Positions 9,964 through 18,845 of a DNA stretch of 64,000 nucleotides are shown here, piece by piece (the stretch's first letter is position 1; every line of letters starts with the position of its first letter). Where the stretch lies: positions 186,001-250,000 of the forward strand of contig JAJCJJ010000002.1 in assembly GCA_020555865.1 (NCBI GenBank). Reading direction: 5' to 3'. A program made the translations under genes and the position numbers. This DNA is from a bacterium 210917-DFI.7.65. Lineage in GTDB: Bacteria; Bacillota; Clostridia; Oscillospirales; Oscillospiraceae. A model generated the notes under the pieces. It made no database searches. It was not told the origin of the DNA and saw only the letters and a program-made list of their open reading frames with translations.

Positions 9964-11184
9964 TCAGATCGGCAGGTCTCTTCCCTGTCTGCGCCATTGA
10001 GCATATTCCGCCGAGGCCGTAAACAATACATCGGTGGAGGAATTCAGCGCTGTCTCACAAGAGTCCTGGATCACGCCAATGATAAAGCCCACGCCCACCA
10101 CCTGCATGGCAACGTCATTGGGGATGCCAAACAAGGAGCAGGCCAAAGGGATCAGCAGCAGCGAACCGCCAGCCACACCGGAAGCGCCGCAAGCAGACAC
10201 CGCTGAAAGCACGCTCAAAATCAGTGCTGTAGGCAGATCCACGGAAAGGCCCAGCGTATGCACCGCAGCCAACGTCATCACAGTGATGGTCACCGCAGCG
10301 CCGCCCATATTGATGGTGGCTCCCAGCGGAATGGACACCGAATAGTTGTCCTCATCCAGCTTCAGTTTTTTGCACAGCTCCATATTTACCGGGATGTTGG
10401 CTGCCGAAGAACGCGTGAAAAAGGCGGTAATCCCGCTCTCTTTCAAACATTTCAACACAAGCGGATAGGGGTTTTTCCTCGTATTGCAGAACACGATCAG
10501 CGGATTGACCACCAGAGCAATGAACAGCATACAGCCCACCAAAAGCAGCAGCAGCCGGCCATACTCTGTAAAGATCCCAAGCCCATTTTCCGACACCGCA
10601 CTGTACACAAGTCCCAGAATACCGACGGGAGCACAGGCAATGATCCAGCGCACCACCTGGGTCAGCGCGTCGGCTATGTGGCCAAACAGCTCTTTGGTCG
10701 CTTCTCCTGCCCGGCGCAGCGCCACGCCGAACACCGCCGCCCAGGCCAGGATGCCGATATAATTGGCATTGATCAGCGCACCCACAGGATTTTCCACAAC
10801 CTTCATCAACAGGGACTCCAGCACCGCGCCAATGCCGGAAGCCGCCTCATATCCCGCGGCTGCAGCTGCCAGCGTAATATTCACCGGGAACAGAAACGAT
10901 GCCGCAACCGCTGTCAGCGCCGCCAGAAAGGTGCCGATCAGATACAGCCCCACCACACGGCTCATATTGCCAGCTCCCGCTTTCGCCCGCGCCAGAGACG
11001 CAATGACCAGGAAAAAAACCAGCAACGGCGCAATGGCTTTCAGGGCGCCCACAAACAATGTGCCCAACAAGCCGATGACATAGATATCCGGCAGCAGCAG
11101 CGCCAGCACCGCCCCCATCGCCAGGCCGCACACGATGCGCTTGATCAGACTGATTTCATTCCACTTACGCAGAAATCCTTTCAT
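9964..11184 (-). CDS. sstT: Serine/threonine:sodium symporter SstT
   Basis: 406 aa DAACS-family (EAAT-like) secondary transporter importing serine and threonine with sodium. Eight or so hydrophobic helices are visible, with re-entrant loop HP1 ([17 protein letters not shown]), the unwound TM7 sodium-site segment ([19 protein letters not shown]) and HP2 ([17 protein letters not shown]). The start [17 protein letters not shown] matches SstT and has GAGGAAAGAG upstream; the longer reading frame is rejected. It is monocistronic, with its own promoter and a shared terminator. Confidence 0.95.
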   Translation of the reverse strand: MKGFLRKWNEISLIKRIVCGLAMGAVLALLLPDIYVIGLLGTLFVGALKAIAPLLVFFLVIASLARAKAGAGNMSRVVGLYLIGTFLAALTAVAASFLFPVNITLAAAAAGYEAASGIGAVLESLLMKVVENPVGALINANYIGILAWAAVFGVALRRAGEATKELFGHIADALTQVVRWIIACAPVGILGLVYSAVSENGLGIFTEYGRLLLLLVGCMLFIALVVNPLIVFCNTRKNPYPLVLKCLKESGITAFFTRSSAANIPVNMELCKKLKLDEDNYSVSIPLGATINMGGAAVTITVMTLAAVHTLGLSVDLPTALILSVLSAVSACGASGVAGGSLLLIPLACSLFGIPNDVAMQVVGVGFIIGVIQDSCETALNSSTDVLFTASAEYAQWRRQGRDLPI

Positions 11185-11294
11185 ACTCTTTCCTCTTTCT
11201 CTCCAGCGTAACCGGTTTCGATGCCGCCGCGCTAAAATTCTGCCGCCCACAGGCCGCCTTCTATCTTTATCCCCACAAGGAGGACACTTGCCCC

Positions 11295-11323
11295 ATAATA
11301 AAGAACAGCACGAAAAATGTCAA
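11295..11323 (-). promoter_or_regulatory. Promoter for sstT
   Basis: Minus strand TTGACA (11318-11323), 17-bp spacer, TATTAT (11295-11300); leader about 105 nt. Confidence 0.8.
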
Positions 11324-11402
11324 TGCACAGAACCTCTAAACAACTGTTCTCCGCCAGCGTTTCCTCCACACCTGTTTTTTTATGCAAGGACGCTTTTAGT
11401 AT

Positions 11403-12710
11403 TTATGTATTTGCTCTGTCCCGGATCCGCAGATTGGGCCACACAAATTCCACCAGCGCATCATTATAGCGCTGATCCAAAAACAACTCCACCGCGTTAT
11501 CCGCCGCCTTTCCCGCCATACGGTCCGTATAGCGGGTCATGGCCGCAGCGGAAATCAGTATATTGCAGATCATAAAAAGCAGCATGATCCATGTAAGGAT
11601 CTTGCCCGGCACCGGGGGCACCCGCTCGATCCAGCCACTCAGCCGCGGATAACAGACCTTGACCCAAATGACCGCCAGTACGCCCCAGAAGAAGCAGAAC
11701 AGCAGGTTGGTCCTGCCGCCGATGTTCAAGGGCATATCGCTGTAATCCCAGAAAACCGTACCTAAAAACACTTCCGTAAACACACTGCACAGATATTCAT
11801 AAGCGCCGCCCAGGAAAAAGCCTGCCAGGAACACATAGCGGTCGTCCTTCTGCACCACTTTTTGCAGCACAATGGTCAGCAGCACCGCGCCCACACCCCA
11901 GACAATGCTGAACGGTCCATAGATAACACTGGATCGGCTCATCCACACGTCGATGGTCAGCTTGCAGTACAGCGTTTCGATCAAATCGCCCAGAAGAGCG
12001 CAGATCATAAACATCCAGATCAGCTTATCAAAGCAGATTCCCTGGGCAAACACATGACAGCGTTCCCCCGGAAGAGCCTTTTCCATGCCGGGGTAGGCCC
12101 GCTCAATGCGGCCCCAGACAAGCTGATAGATCCGCCGGCCAAAGCGGGCTTTATCCCGGGAGTACTCCCTGCGCCGCTGCTCGTTTTCTCCGTCCCGGTC
12201 ATCGATATGGAACACATACAGCAGCACCGCCGCATCAGCGCAGGACAAAACTGCCAACACGATCACGGAAAGGATGGAAAGCCACTGGGGCAGCGTGTGA
12301 ACCGCCAAGAATACCACAGGATGCACCAGCAGATATACAAACAGGAACCCCAGGGCAATCAGCAGCGCCACCGTGCTCTTTCCCAGTTCGCCGCTGAACA
12401 TACTGTAGTCACTGTCTTTTGGAATACGTCCCTTACCCAGACGTTCGATCAAAAAATTCGCCAGGTTTCGTACCGCCGAAGATACAATCAGCGCCATCAA
12501 CAGCTGAAAAATGTAATTGCTTTCCAGGGTGGGCAGCAGCAGGATCAGCAACACCATGGAAATGCCGTAGGAAAAACTCAGCGGCAGCGTCAGTATGCCG
12601 CGGTTGCACACTCGCTTTTCCTTAATGGCATAGATCCCGACCTCCACCAGCCAGCCCAAAAAAGAATAAAAGAAAAAATACAGCGCCAACTCCCAGTAGG
12701 AATATGCCAC
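11403..12710 (-). CDS. CmpB-type (PF06541-like) multi-pass membrane protein, duplicated domain
   Basis: 435 aa with about ten hydrophobic segments. Two related units are visible: residues 5-160 (YFFFYSFLGWLVEVGIYAI.. NRGILTLPLSFSYGI) and 230-375 (FMICALLGDLIETLYCKL.. SVIYGPFSIVWGVGAV), joined by a basic soluble linker (ENEQRRREYSRDKARFG). This matches the family annotated as putative ABC-transporter type IV/CmpB; no ATPase is nearby and the function is unproven. GTG start with GGAGAGGCGG upstream. Confidence 0.75.
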   Translation of the reverse strand: MAYSYWELALYFFFYSFLGWLVEVGIYAIKEKRVCNRGILTLPLSFSYGISMVLLILLLPTLESNYIFQLLMALIVSSAVRNLANFLIERLGKGRIPKDSDYSMFSGELGKSTVALLIALGFLFVYLLVHPVVFLAVHTLPQWLSILSVIVLAVLSCADAAVLLYVFHIDDRDGENEQRRREYSRDKARFGRRIYQLVWGRIERAYPGMEKALPGERCHVFAQGICFDKLIWMFMICALLGDLIETLYCKLTIDVWMSRSSVIYGPFSIVWGVGAVLLTIVLQKVVQKDDRYVFLAGFFLGGAYEYLCSVFTEVFLGTVFWDYSDMPLNIGGRTNLLFCFFWGVLAVIWVKVCYPRLSGWIERVPPVPGKILTWIMLLFMICNILISAAAMTRYTDRMAGKAADNAVELFLDQRYNDALVEFVWPNLRIRDRANT

Positions 12711-12856
12711 AGACCGCCTCTCCCCTCTTCTGTTTCAAGTTTTGCTCCGCAAGTGAAAAATGAGCAGTATACAATACTATATCGAAAGCGGAGGAAAAAA
12801 TCATGAACCAAGTATGAACATCGCTGCAAAGTGTCGAAAGATCAGACCCATTTAGC

Positions 12857-12891
12857 AAAACACCCCCGAAGAAACGCGTTCTCCGGGGGAT
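12857..12891 (-). terminator. Intrinsic terminator after typA
   Basis: Minus strand hairpin with CCCCCG/CGGGGG arms and an interior CGCG loop, followed by TGTTTTG. It lies 24 bp past the typA stop. Confidence 0.7.
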
Positions 12892-12914
12892 GTCCATCTA
12901 AAACCACTCAAAAA

Positions 12915-14741
12915 TTATTTCTTGCCGTGCATGGCCTTCATGCGGTCGGCATGGTTCAGGATACGTTTACGGATGCGCAGGTTTTTCGGCGTGACTTCCA
13001 ACAGCTCATCATCAGCCAGGAACTCGAGGCACTGCTCCAGGCTCATCTGGCGCGGGGGCGTCAGGCGCAATGCGTCATCCGAGCCGGAAGCACGGGTGTT
13101 GGAGAGCTGTTTGCGCTTGCAGGCATTAACAGTCATATCGTCGGTCTTGGCCTGCACACCGATGACCATGCCCTCATACACCTTCACGCCGGCGCCGATG
13201 AACAGCGTGCCGCGCTCCTGGGCATTATACAGGCCGTAGGTCACACTTTCGCCGGTTTCGCTGGCAATCATGGAACCCTGGCTGCGCCGGGACACCTCGC
13301 CCTTGAAAGGCGCATAGGAATCAAAGACGGAAGCCATGATGCCCTCGCCCTTGGTATCGGTCAAAAACTCGTTGCGGTAGCCGAACAGGCCCCGGGACGG
13401 GATCAGAAACTCGACTTTCATACGGCTGCCCACGGGATTCATCTCCAGCAGATCCGCCTTGCGCTGGCCCAGCTTTTCAATCACTGCACCCACATAGTCC
13501 TGCGGCACGTCCACTACCAAACGTTCCATCGGCTCGCATTTCTTTCCATCGATCTCCTTATACAGCACACGGGGCGGCGACACCTGGAACTCATATCCCT
13601 CGCGGCGCATGGTCTCAATCAAAATAGACAGAGACATTTCGCCGCGGCCAGCCACGTTGAAAGCATCCATGGAGTCCTCCACCTCGCTGATGCGCAGGGA
13701 CACATCCTTCATGGTTTCCTTGTACAGGCGTTCGCGCAGCTGACGCGAGGTAACAAACTTGCCCTCCTGCCCGGCAAAGGGGGAATCGTTGACTGAGAAC
13801 GTCATCTCAATGGTAGGAGCGCTGATTTTCACAAAGGGAAGCGGCTCCACATGGGCTGGATCGCAGATGGTGTCGCCGATCGTCACTTCGCCGATGCCGG
13901 ACAGAGCAATAATATTGCCGGCAGAAGCTTCGCTTACCTGCGCGCGGGAAAGGCCCTCAAACTGGTAAAGGCTGACAGCCTTTGCCTTTTTGGCAGGCGC
14001 ATCCGCATCGTGGTAGTTGCATACAGCAATCTCCTGGTTCTGCTTCAGGGTGCCGCGCTCAATGCGGCCAATGGCAATGCGGCCTACAAATTCATTGTAG
14101 TCGATGGAGGATACCAGCATCTGGAACGGCGCCTCTATGTCTGCCTCAGGCGCAGGGATATAGTTGAGGATCGTTTCAAACAGGGGCTTGAGGTCAGTGC
14201 CCACAGTATCGGGTGAATAAGACGCGGTACCCTGACGGCCGGAGCAGAACAGCATGGGGCTGTCCAGCTGCTCGTCGGTGGCGTTCAGATCCATCAGAAG
14301 CTCCAGCACCTCGTCGATCACTTCATGGATCCGCTGGTCGGGGCGGTCGATTTTGTTGACCACCACAATCACTCGATGGCCCAGCTCCAGGGCTTTGGAC
14401 AGTACGAAGCGGGTTTGGGGCATGGGACCCTCAGCGGCATCCACCAGCAGAATGACACCGTTGACCATTTTCAGGATGCGCTCCACCTCGCCGCCGAAAT
14501 CGGCATGGCCCGGGGTGTCCACCACATTGATTTTCACATCGCCGTAACGGATGGCGGTATTCTTGGCCAGGATGGTGATGCCGCGTTCGCGCTCAAGATC
14601 ATTGGAGTCCATAACACGATCCACAACTTCCTGATTTTCGCGGTACACGCCGCCCTGCTTGAGCATTTCATCCACCAGCGTGGTTTTGCCGTGGTCAACG
14701 TGGGCAATAATAGCTACGTTTCTTAACTTCTGATCCTGCAT
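12915..14741 (-). CDS. typA: Ribosome-associated translational GTPase TypA/BipA
   Basis: 608 aa EF-G-like GTPase that binds the 70S ribosome and aids 50S assembly and stress adaptation. G motifs: AHVDHGKTTLVDEM (G1), RGITI (G2), VDTPGHADFGGE (G3), VNKIDRP (G4). EF-G-type domains III and V follow (GRGEMSLSILIETMRREGYEF), then the BipA-specific C-terminal domain (ASGSDDALRLTPPRQMSLEQ). The ATG after GGGGAG is preferred over a TTG two codons upstream. A promoter lies 187 bp upstream, leaving a long leader. Confidence 0.96.
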   Translation of the reverse strand: MQDQKLRNVAIIAHVDHGKTTLVDEMLKQGGVYRENQEVVDRVMDSNDLERERGITILAKNTAIRYGDVKINVVDTPGHADFGGEVERILKMVNGVILLVDAAEGPMPQTRFVLSKALELGHRVIVVVNKIDRPDQRIHEVIDEVLELLMDLNATDEQLDSPMLFCSGRQGTASYSPDTVGTDLKPLFETILNYIPAPEADIEAPFQMLVSSIDYNEFVGRIAIGRIERGTLKQNQEIAVCNYHDADAPAKKAKAVSLYQFEGLSRAQVSEASAGNIIALSGIGEVTIGDTICDPAHVEPLPFVKISAPTIEMTFSVNDSPFAGQEGKFVTSRQLRERLYKETMKDVSLRISEVEDSMDAFNVAGRGEMSLSILIETMRREGYEFQVSPPRVLYKEIDGKKCEPMERLVVDVPQDYVGAVIEKLGQRKADLLEMNPVGSRMKVEFLIPSRGLFGYRNEFLTDTKGEGIMASVFDSYAPFKGEVSRRSQGSMIASETGESVTYGLYNAQERGTLFIGAGVKVYEGMVIGVQAKTDDMTVNACKRKQLSNTRASGSDDALRLTPPRQMSLEQCLEFLADDELLEVTPKNLRIRKRILNHADRMKAMHGKK

Positions 14742-14927
14742 ATGCAAAAGGCTCCCCTCAATGATAATGTGCCGCCCGGCTTACGTTCTGACAGACTGGC
14801 TGTACCGTATCCCGGCCGGCGCCGCTTCGGTTTTGTTTCTTTGAATTGAATAATATGGTATTGGACGGGGCGCTGGAAACAGCCTCAGCCGCTGCTCCCC
14901 CTTGTCCACAGATAAGCACAGTTTTTT
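14742..14927 (-). promoter_or_regulatory. Long 5' leader of typA
   Basis: About 185 nt between the typA promoter and its start. It contains a possible long stem (GGAC near 14909 with GTCC near 14863) and GC-rich palindromic stretches, but no riboswitch class or short ORF with a ribosome site was recognised. Confidence 0.35.
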
Positions 14928-14956
14928 ATTATATTCCCTTTGATTCGCTTTTGCAA
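14928..14956 (-). promoter_or_regulatory. Promoter for typA
   Basis: Minus strand TTGCAA (14951-14956), 17-bp spacer, TATAAT (14928-14933). Confidence 0.75.
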
Positions 14957-15049
14957 TTATTTTCGCACAAAATACCGGGAAGAAAACGAAAAAATCGTGT
15001 TTTTTCTGCACTTTCTTTCTGTGCATTTTCCCCAAATCCCGCCTTCCGT

Positions 15050-15571
15050 TTACCCTTTGTTCCGCTGTGCCGCACCCCGGCGCACCGCAAACGCCCCCAG
15101 TGCACCGCAGAGAATACCAACCACTGCGCCGCCCAGCACATCTGTGGGAAAATGCACATAGAGGTAAAGCCGGGAAAACGCAATCAGCGCAGCCAAAATC
15201 CCGCAGGGGATCCACAACCGGCTCTTTCCAAACCAGAGTGCCGACGCCGCCGCAAAAGACGCCGCCGTGTGCCCCGAAGGAAAGGACCATCCATGGGGGC
15301 GGGCAATGAGATAATCCAGTGCTGTATTGATGTCGCAGGGACGCGGTCGGGCAACGAGGGGCTTCAGAACCAAGTTGCACGCCACCAGATCCAGCACCAG
15401 CGCGCAAGCCACCACTGCACCCAAACGACGGTATTTGGGAAACGCCAACAACACCACAGCCAGTGCAATCCAGACCGCCCCTTTGTTTCCGAGGCTGCTG
15501 ACAAACACCATAAACCCATCCAGCCACGGCGTGCGCAGCGTCTGGATAGCGTCCAATATCATAAATTCCAT
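15050..15571 (-). CDS. PAP2-superfamily membrane phosphatase
   Basis: 173 aa with about five membrane helices and the full PAP2 signature: KPLVARPRP (motif 1), FPSGHTA (motif 2) and SRLYLYVHFPTD (motif 3), so catalytic His, Arg and Asp are present. Such proteins act on undecaprenyl diphosphate, phosphatidate or other lipid phosphates; the substrate cannot be told here. The ATG giving MEFMILDAIQTLR has AGGAGG about 13 nt upstream, within the end of the LysR gene, so it is probably cotranscribed with that regulator. Confidence 0.88.
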   Translation of the reverse strand: MEFMILDAIQTLRTPWLDGFMVFVSSLGNKGAVWIALAVVLLAFPKYRRLGAVVACALVLDLVACNLVLKPLVARPRPCDINTALDYLIARPHGWSFPSGHTAASFAAASALWFGKSRLWIPCGILAALIAFSRLYLYVHFPTDVLGGAVVGILCGALGAFAVRRGAAQRNKG

Positions 15572-15579
15572 GTTTATAC

Positions 15580-16467
15580 TTATTCCTCCTGATTCTGGCA
15601 CAGCTGTGCGTACAGCCGGCGGTAATTTTGCTCAAAAACACTGCCCTTTCTCCACAGAAAGGTAAATTCGTGCTGCACCTCCCAGCCCCGCAGAAAGACC
15701 TGGCGCAGCTGTCCTTCCTCCAGCTCCCGTTCCACAGCACGGCGGTATAAAAAGGTGATGCCGCAATTCTGTTCGACCAGCTGCTTGATGACCGTCAAAT
15801 CGTTGATTTCCACCACCCGCCGAAAGTCTGACAGCTGAAAATTCCGCTCCAGCAAAGCGCGCTCCAAAATTTCCCGGGTGCCGGACTCCGGATCGCGCAG
15901 GATCAGCGTCTGCGTGAAAAGATCTTCCAGCTCCATCGGCCCTTCCAGTGCGCTTCCCGCCGCGCATACACATACATAAGGCTCCATACTCCACCGGATC
16001 GCATCATACTCCCGCTTGGCAAAATACCCTTCCACCACCGCCGCGTCCAGTTCGCCGCGGTTCAGGCCCTCCAGCAGGCGCCGGGTGCTGCCGACCACCA
16101 GGTGCAGCGCCACATCGGGATGACGCTTCATATAACGTCCCAAGTGCGGCGGAAGCGCGTATTCGCCCACCGTCAGCGTGGCTCCCAGTCGCAGATGCTG
16201 CATACCTTTCTGCAGCAGCGGCAGGTGTTCCATCAGTTCCCGTTCATCGTGCTCCATGGTCAGCGCCGCACTGCGCAGCGCAGCCCCCGCCTCCGTCAAA
16301 AACAGGTGCTTGTCCCGGTATTGAAACAGCTTCACGCCGTAGTGCCGCTGCAAGTATTGAATGTGCTGTGTAACGGCGGGCTGCGTGATATTCAATTCCT
16401 CTGCAGCCCGTGTATAATTCATTGTACGGCAAAGGGCCAAAAACGTATCCATTCGGAAATCCAGCAT
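15580..16467 (-). CDS. LysR-family transcriptional regulator
   Basis: 295 aa. Winged helix-turn-helix at residues 3-62 (MNYTRAAEELNITQPAVTQHIQYLQRHYGVKLF), then a periplasmic-binding-like effector domain of about 200 residues. GGGAGGAAAT precedes the ATG. It is divergent from the TDT-family transporter gene at 16606, the classic LysR target layout, so the transporter is its likely target and a transported organic acid its likely effector (inference). Confidence 0.92.
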   Translation of the reverse strand: MLDFRMDTFLALCRTMNYTRAAEELNITQPAVTQHIQYLQRHYGVKLFQYRDKHLFLTEAGAALRSAALTMEHDERELMEHLPLLQKGMQHLRLGATLTVGEYALPPHLGRYMKRHPDVALHLVVGSTRRLLEGLNRGELDAAVVEGYFAKREYDAIRWSMEPYVCVCAAGSALEGPMELEDLFTQTLILRDPESGTREILERALLERNFQLSDFRRVVEINDLTVIKQLVEQNCGITFLYRRAVERELEEGQLRQVFLRGWEVQHEFTFLWRKGSVFEQNYRRLYAQLCQNQEE

Positions 16468-16520
16468 GCAATTTCCTCCCTAAAACCAGTATAGACTGCA
16501 TCATTATAAAATATTTTTAT

Positions 16521-16540
16521 TTATAAATCAATATTTATAA
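16521..16540. promoter_or_regulatory. Palindromic operator candidate between lysR and TDT gene
   Basis: Perfect inverted repeat TTATAAAT-N4-ATTTATAA in the 138-bp AT-rich divergent spacer. LysR-type boxes are T-N11-A palindromes, and this repeat contains that spacing. Candidate -35/-10 elements for the transporter lie just downstream (TTTACG, 17 bp, TATGGT, ending at 16570). Confidence 0.5.
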
Positions 16541-16605
16541 TTTTACGTGATTTATACTTTGTGCTATGGTAAGGGCAGCTTATATTAAGAAACGAGGTAC
16601 TGCAT

Positions 16606-17571
16606 ATGAAACGCGTGATTGAAAAGGTCCCCGTTCCTCTTGCCGGGGTAACGCTGGGTCTGACCGCTCTGGGCAATCTGCTCGCCGGCCTTTCCCCTGT
16701 CCTGCGCTGGGGCTGCGGCACAGCAGCCGCTCTGCTGTTCTTCCTGCTGCTGGCAAAGCTGATCCTGTTCCCGGAAAAGATCAAAAACGACTTTTCCAAC
16801 CCAATAATTGCCAGTGTTTCCGCCACGTTTTTCATGACGCTGATGCAGCTCTCTACCTATACCTGCGTCTTTTTCCCCACAGCGTCCCTTTTCCTCTGGT
16901 ACGCGGCTGTCGCCGGCCACTGTGCGCTGATTCTCTGGTTCAGCTGGACCTATCTGCGCCGTTTCCGTCTCAGCGACGTATATCCCACCTATTTTATCAC
17001 CTATGTCGGCATTGTGGTCGCGTCGGTCACCTCGGCCTCTTTTGACCGCACTGCACTGGGGTACGGCATTTTCTGGTTCGGTTTCCTGGCCTACCTCGCC
17101 ATGCTGGTTCTGGTCACGGTTCGCTGCCGCAGGCTTCCCATGGCAGACAGTGCCAAACCGCTGTTTTGTATCTACACCGCCCCCATGAGCCTGTGTCTGG
17201 CCGGCTATCTCACAACGGCTACCGCCCCTTCCCTGGCCTTCGCGCTGATTTTAGAGGTCGCTGCACAGATTCTTTATATCATCGTCCTCACACAGCTGCC
17301 CAAACTGCTGCGCCTTCCCTTTTTCCCCAGTTATGCGGCCTTTACTTTCCCATTTGTCATCACCGCCATTGCATTACAGAAATTCCTGACTCTGCTCTCC
17401 GCTTCCGGCTTCGCAGTTCCTTCTATTCTTTCCCTTCTGTTGGCCGGTGAAACCATCGTGGCTTGTGTTATGGTCGGCTATGCCCTGCTGCGTTATCTTC
17501 ATTTTCTCTTTGGTTCCCTGCCTCCGTTCCGGCAAACGGCTTCCGTTCCTTCCTCTCTGCCAAACTCTTGA
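16606..17571 (+). CDS. TDT-family (TehA/SLAC1-like) membrane transporter
   Basis: 321 aa with ten predicted hydrophobic helices and a short polar C-terminus. It opens VPVPLAGVTLGLTALGNLLA, the TehA/Mae1 family's first-helix signature, and has NPIIASVSATFFMTLMQLSTY. The family includes tellurite/anion channels, sulfite exporters and dicarboxylate carriers; which one cannot be decided. Control by the divergent LysR regulator is likely. ACGAGG site, ATG start. Confidence 0.82.
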   Translation: MKRVIEKVPVPLAGVTLGLTALGNLLAGLSPVLRWGCGTAAALLFFLLLAKLILFPEKIKNDFSNPIIASVSATFFMTLMQLSTYTCVFFPTASLFLWYAAVAGHCALILWFSWTYLRRFRLSDVYPTYFITYVGIVVASVTSASFDRTALGYGIFWFGFLAYLAMLVLVTVRCRRLPMADSAKPLFCIYTAPMSLCLAGYLTTATAPSLAFALILEVAAQILYIIVLTQLPKLLRLPFFPSYAAFTFPFVITAIALQKFLTLLSASGFAVPSILSLLLAGETIVACVMVGYALLRYLHFLFGSLPPFRQTASVPSSLPNS

Positions 17572-17578
17572 ACCTCCC

Positions 17579-17617
17579 GCTCCGCCGCTTCTATCCACAG
17601 GACTGGCGGAGCTTTTT
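17579..17617 (+). terminator. Terminator after TDT gene
   Basis: GCTCCGCC (17579-17586) pairs with GGCGGAGC (17605-17612), followed by TTTTT. Confidence 0.75.
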
Positions 17618-17646
17618 GGTTGTTTGAAAAATTTCCAAAAAAGGGA

Positions 17647-17675
17647 TTGACAATACCGCCGTTTTCTGATAGGAT
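17647..17675 (+). promoter_or_regulatory. Promoter of DUF3793-flavodoxin unit
   Basis: TTGACA (17647-17652), 17-bp spacer, TAGGAT (17670-17675). The predicted transcript start falls next to the first operator-like repeat. Confidence 0.75.
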
Positions 17676-17685
17676 ACAGTCATGA

Positions 17686-17701
17686 GTTAGATTTAACTAA
17701 C
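17686..17701. promoter_or_regulatory. Operator-like box 1
   Basis: GTTAGATTTAACTAAC, a 16-bp near-palindrome GTTAG-N6-CTAAC, about 10 bp downstream of the -10 hexamer, where a bound repressor would block transcription. It differs by one base from box 2. The half-site resembles DtxR/IdeR-family metal boxes (TTAG..CTAA), but the regulator is not in this window. Confidence 0.65.
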
Positions 17702-17713
17702 CACCTGAAAACA

Positions 17714-17741
17714 GGGCTTCTTGCAGCAGCCCTTTTCTTTT
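17714..17741 (+). terminator. Leader hairpin with U-rich tail between the two boxes
   Basis: GGGCT (17714-17718) pairs with AGCCC (17728-17732), with two more inner pairs possible, followed by TTTTCTTTT. A short terminator-like structure inside the leader, a candidate attenuator. Confidence 0.5.
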
Positions 17742-17750
17742 AGGGGAGCA

Positions 17751-17766
17751 GTTAGCTTTAACTAAC
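17751..17766. promoter_or_regulatory. Operator-like box 2
   Basis: GTTAGCTTTAACTAAC, 15 of 16 bases as in box 1, 65 bp downstream of it, and just before the first gene's ribosome site. Confidence 0.65.
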
Positions 17767-17798
17767 TTTATATGATAGCAGAAAGGAGTCAGCCGCCT

Positions 17799-18362
17799 GT
17801 GATACCTGACGTTCTGGAACATCGTTTGGCCGAGCACTGTGCACCCACCCTGCTGGGCGCCAAGGCCGCCAGCCTTCTGTCTCTTTCACGGGAAGAATTT
17901 CCGGAGCTGCCGGAAGCGCTTCGTCGCTACAACCGGACACTGTACCGCACAGGCCTTCGTTTCCTGATTCTGCGCGAAACTTCTCAGAGATCTTTAATCT
18001 TGGTATTTCGCCCCGCTCTGCTGCGCAGCCGGCTGAATACCGCCGGTGCCAAGGCGCTGCTGCAGCGCTTCGACTATCCTGAAACGGACTGCCTGGGCGT
18101 TCTGCTGCGGCGGCTGAAGAAACGGTTTACCCCCGGCGGGGATTTTCCGCACGAGATTGGACTGTTTCTCGATTATCCGCCCGAGGACGTAGAAGCCTTT
18201 ATCGCCGGCAGCAGCGAGTGCAAACTCTGCGGCTACTGGAAAGTTTACGGCGACGTGGATGGAGCACGGGAGCGTTTCGCCTGCTATGACGCCTGCCGGC
18301 TCTGCCTGTGCAGAATGCTGGCGGCAGGAAACACGATTTCACAGCTGCTGCAAACGGCCTGA
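17799..18362 (+). CDS. DUF3793 family protein
   Basis: 187 aa. It carries the family's C-terminal signature HEIGLFLDYPPEDVEAFI followed by CKLCGYWKVYGD and a cysteine-rich tail (CYDACRLCLCRML). The GTG start is chosen because AAAGGAG sits 10 nt before it; an ATG 27 nt upstream has no site and lies in operator box 2. DUF3793 is of unknown function; it is typical of gut Clostridia and is often found near iron-transport genes or a flavodoxin. Here it precedes a flavodoxin under operator-like boxes, which fits a role in metal-dependent redox supply (inference). Confidence 0.85.
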   Translation: MIPDVLEHRLAEHCAPTLLGAKAASLLSLSREEFPELPEALRRYNRTLYRTGLRFLILRETSQRSLILVFRPALLRSRLNTAGAKALLQRFDYPETDCLGVLLRRLKKRFTPGGDFPHEIGLFLDYPPEDVEAFIAGSSECKLCGYWKVYGDVDGARERFACYDACRLCLCRMLAAGNTISQLLQTA

Positions 18363-18416
18363 AAAACCGTGCAGCGGCGTGAGATACCATCTTATTCCAT
18401 GAAAGGAGGTTAGCGT

Positions 18417-18845
18417 ATGAGTAAACTCGCAGTGATCTACTGGTCCGGCACAGGCAACACCAAAGCCATGGCGGAAGCCGTTGCCGAGGGCGCCAAAGGA
18501 GCCGGAGCAGAAGTTGCACTGCTAAACGTCAGCGAAACCACCGCCGATGCGGCGGCTTCGTATGACAAACTGGCGCTTGGCTGTTCTGCCATGGGCGACG
18601 AGGTCCTGGAAGAAGCCGAGTTCGAACCGTTTTTCCAGCAGTTGGAGTCCCGCCTCACAGGAAAGAACATCTCCCTGTTCGGCTCCTACGGCTGGGGCGA
18701 CGGTCAGTGGATGCGCGATTGGGCGCAGCGCGCCGATGACGACGGCGCATTCCTGTGCGGCGAGCCGCTGATTGTGAACGAAGCGCCGGATGCCGATGGG
18801 CTGGAACAGTGCCGCGCACTGGGTGCTGGTCTGGCCAACGCATGA
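18417..18845 (+). CDS. Short-chain flavodoxin
   Basis: 142 aa FMN electron carrier. The phosphate-binding loop is YWSGTGNTKAMA at residues 8-19; the isoalloxazine loops are around CSAMGDEVLEEAEF and GSYGWGDGQWM. The length fits short-chain flavodoxins of clostridia, which replace ferredoxin when iron is scarce. A strong AAGGAGG precedes the ATG, 54 bp after the DUF3793 gene, so both are under the same promoter and operator-like boxes. Confidence 0.93.
   Translation: MSKLAVIYWSGTGNTKAMAEAVAEGAKGAGAEVALLNVSETTADAAASYDKLALGCSAMGDEVLEEAEFEPFFQQLESRLTGKNISLFGSYGWGDGQWMRDWAQRADDDGAFLCGEPLIVNEAPDADGLEQCRALGAGLANA

Noticed and set aside
14781..15740. 319-aa minus-strand frame covering PAP2 and upstream
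   Set aside because: Out of frame with PAP2 and LysR; the real PAP2 motifs are in the frame 15050-15571.
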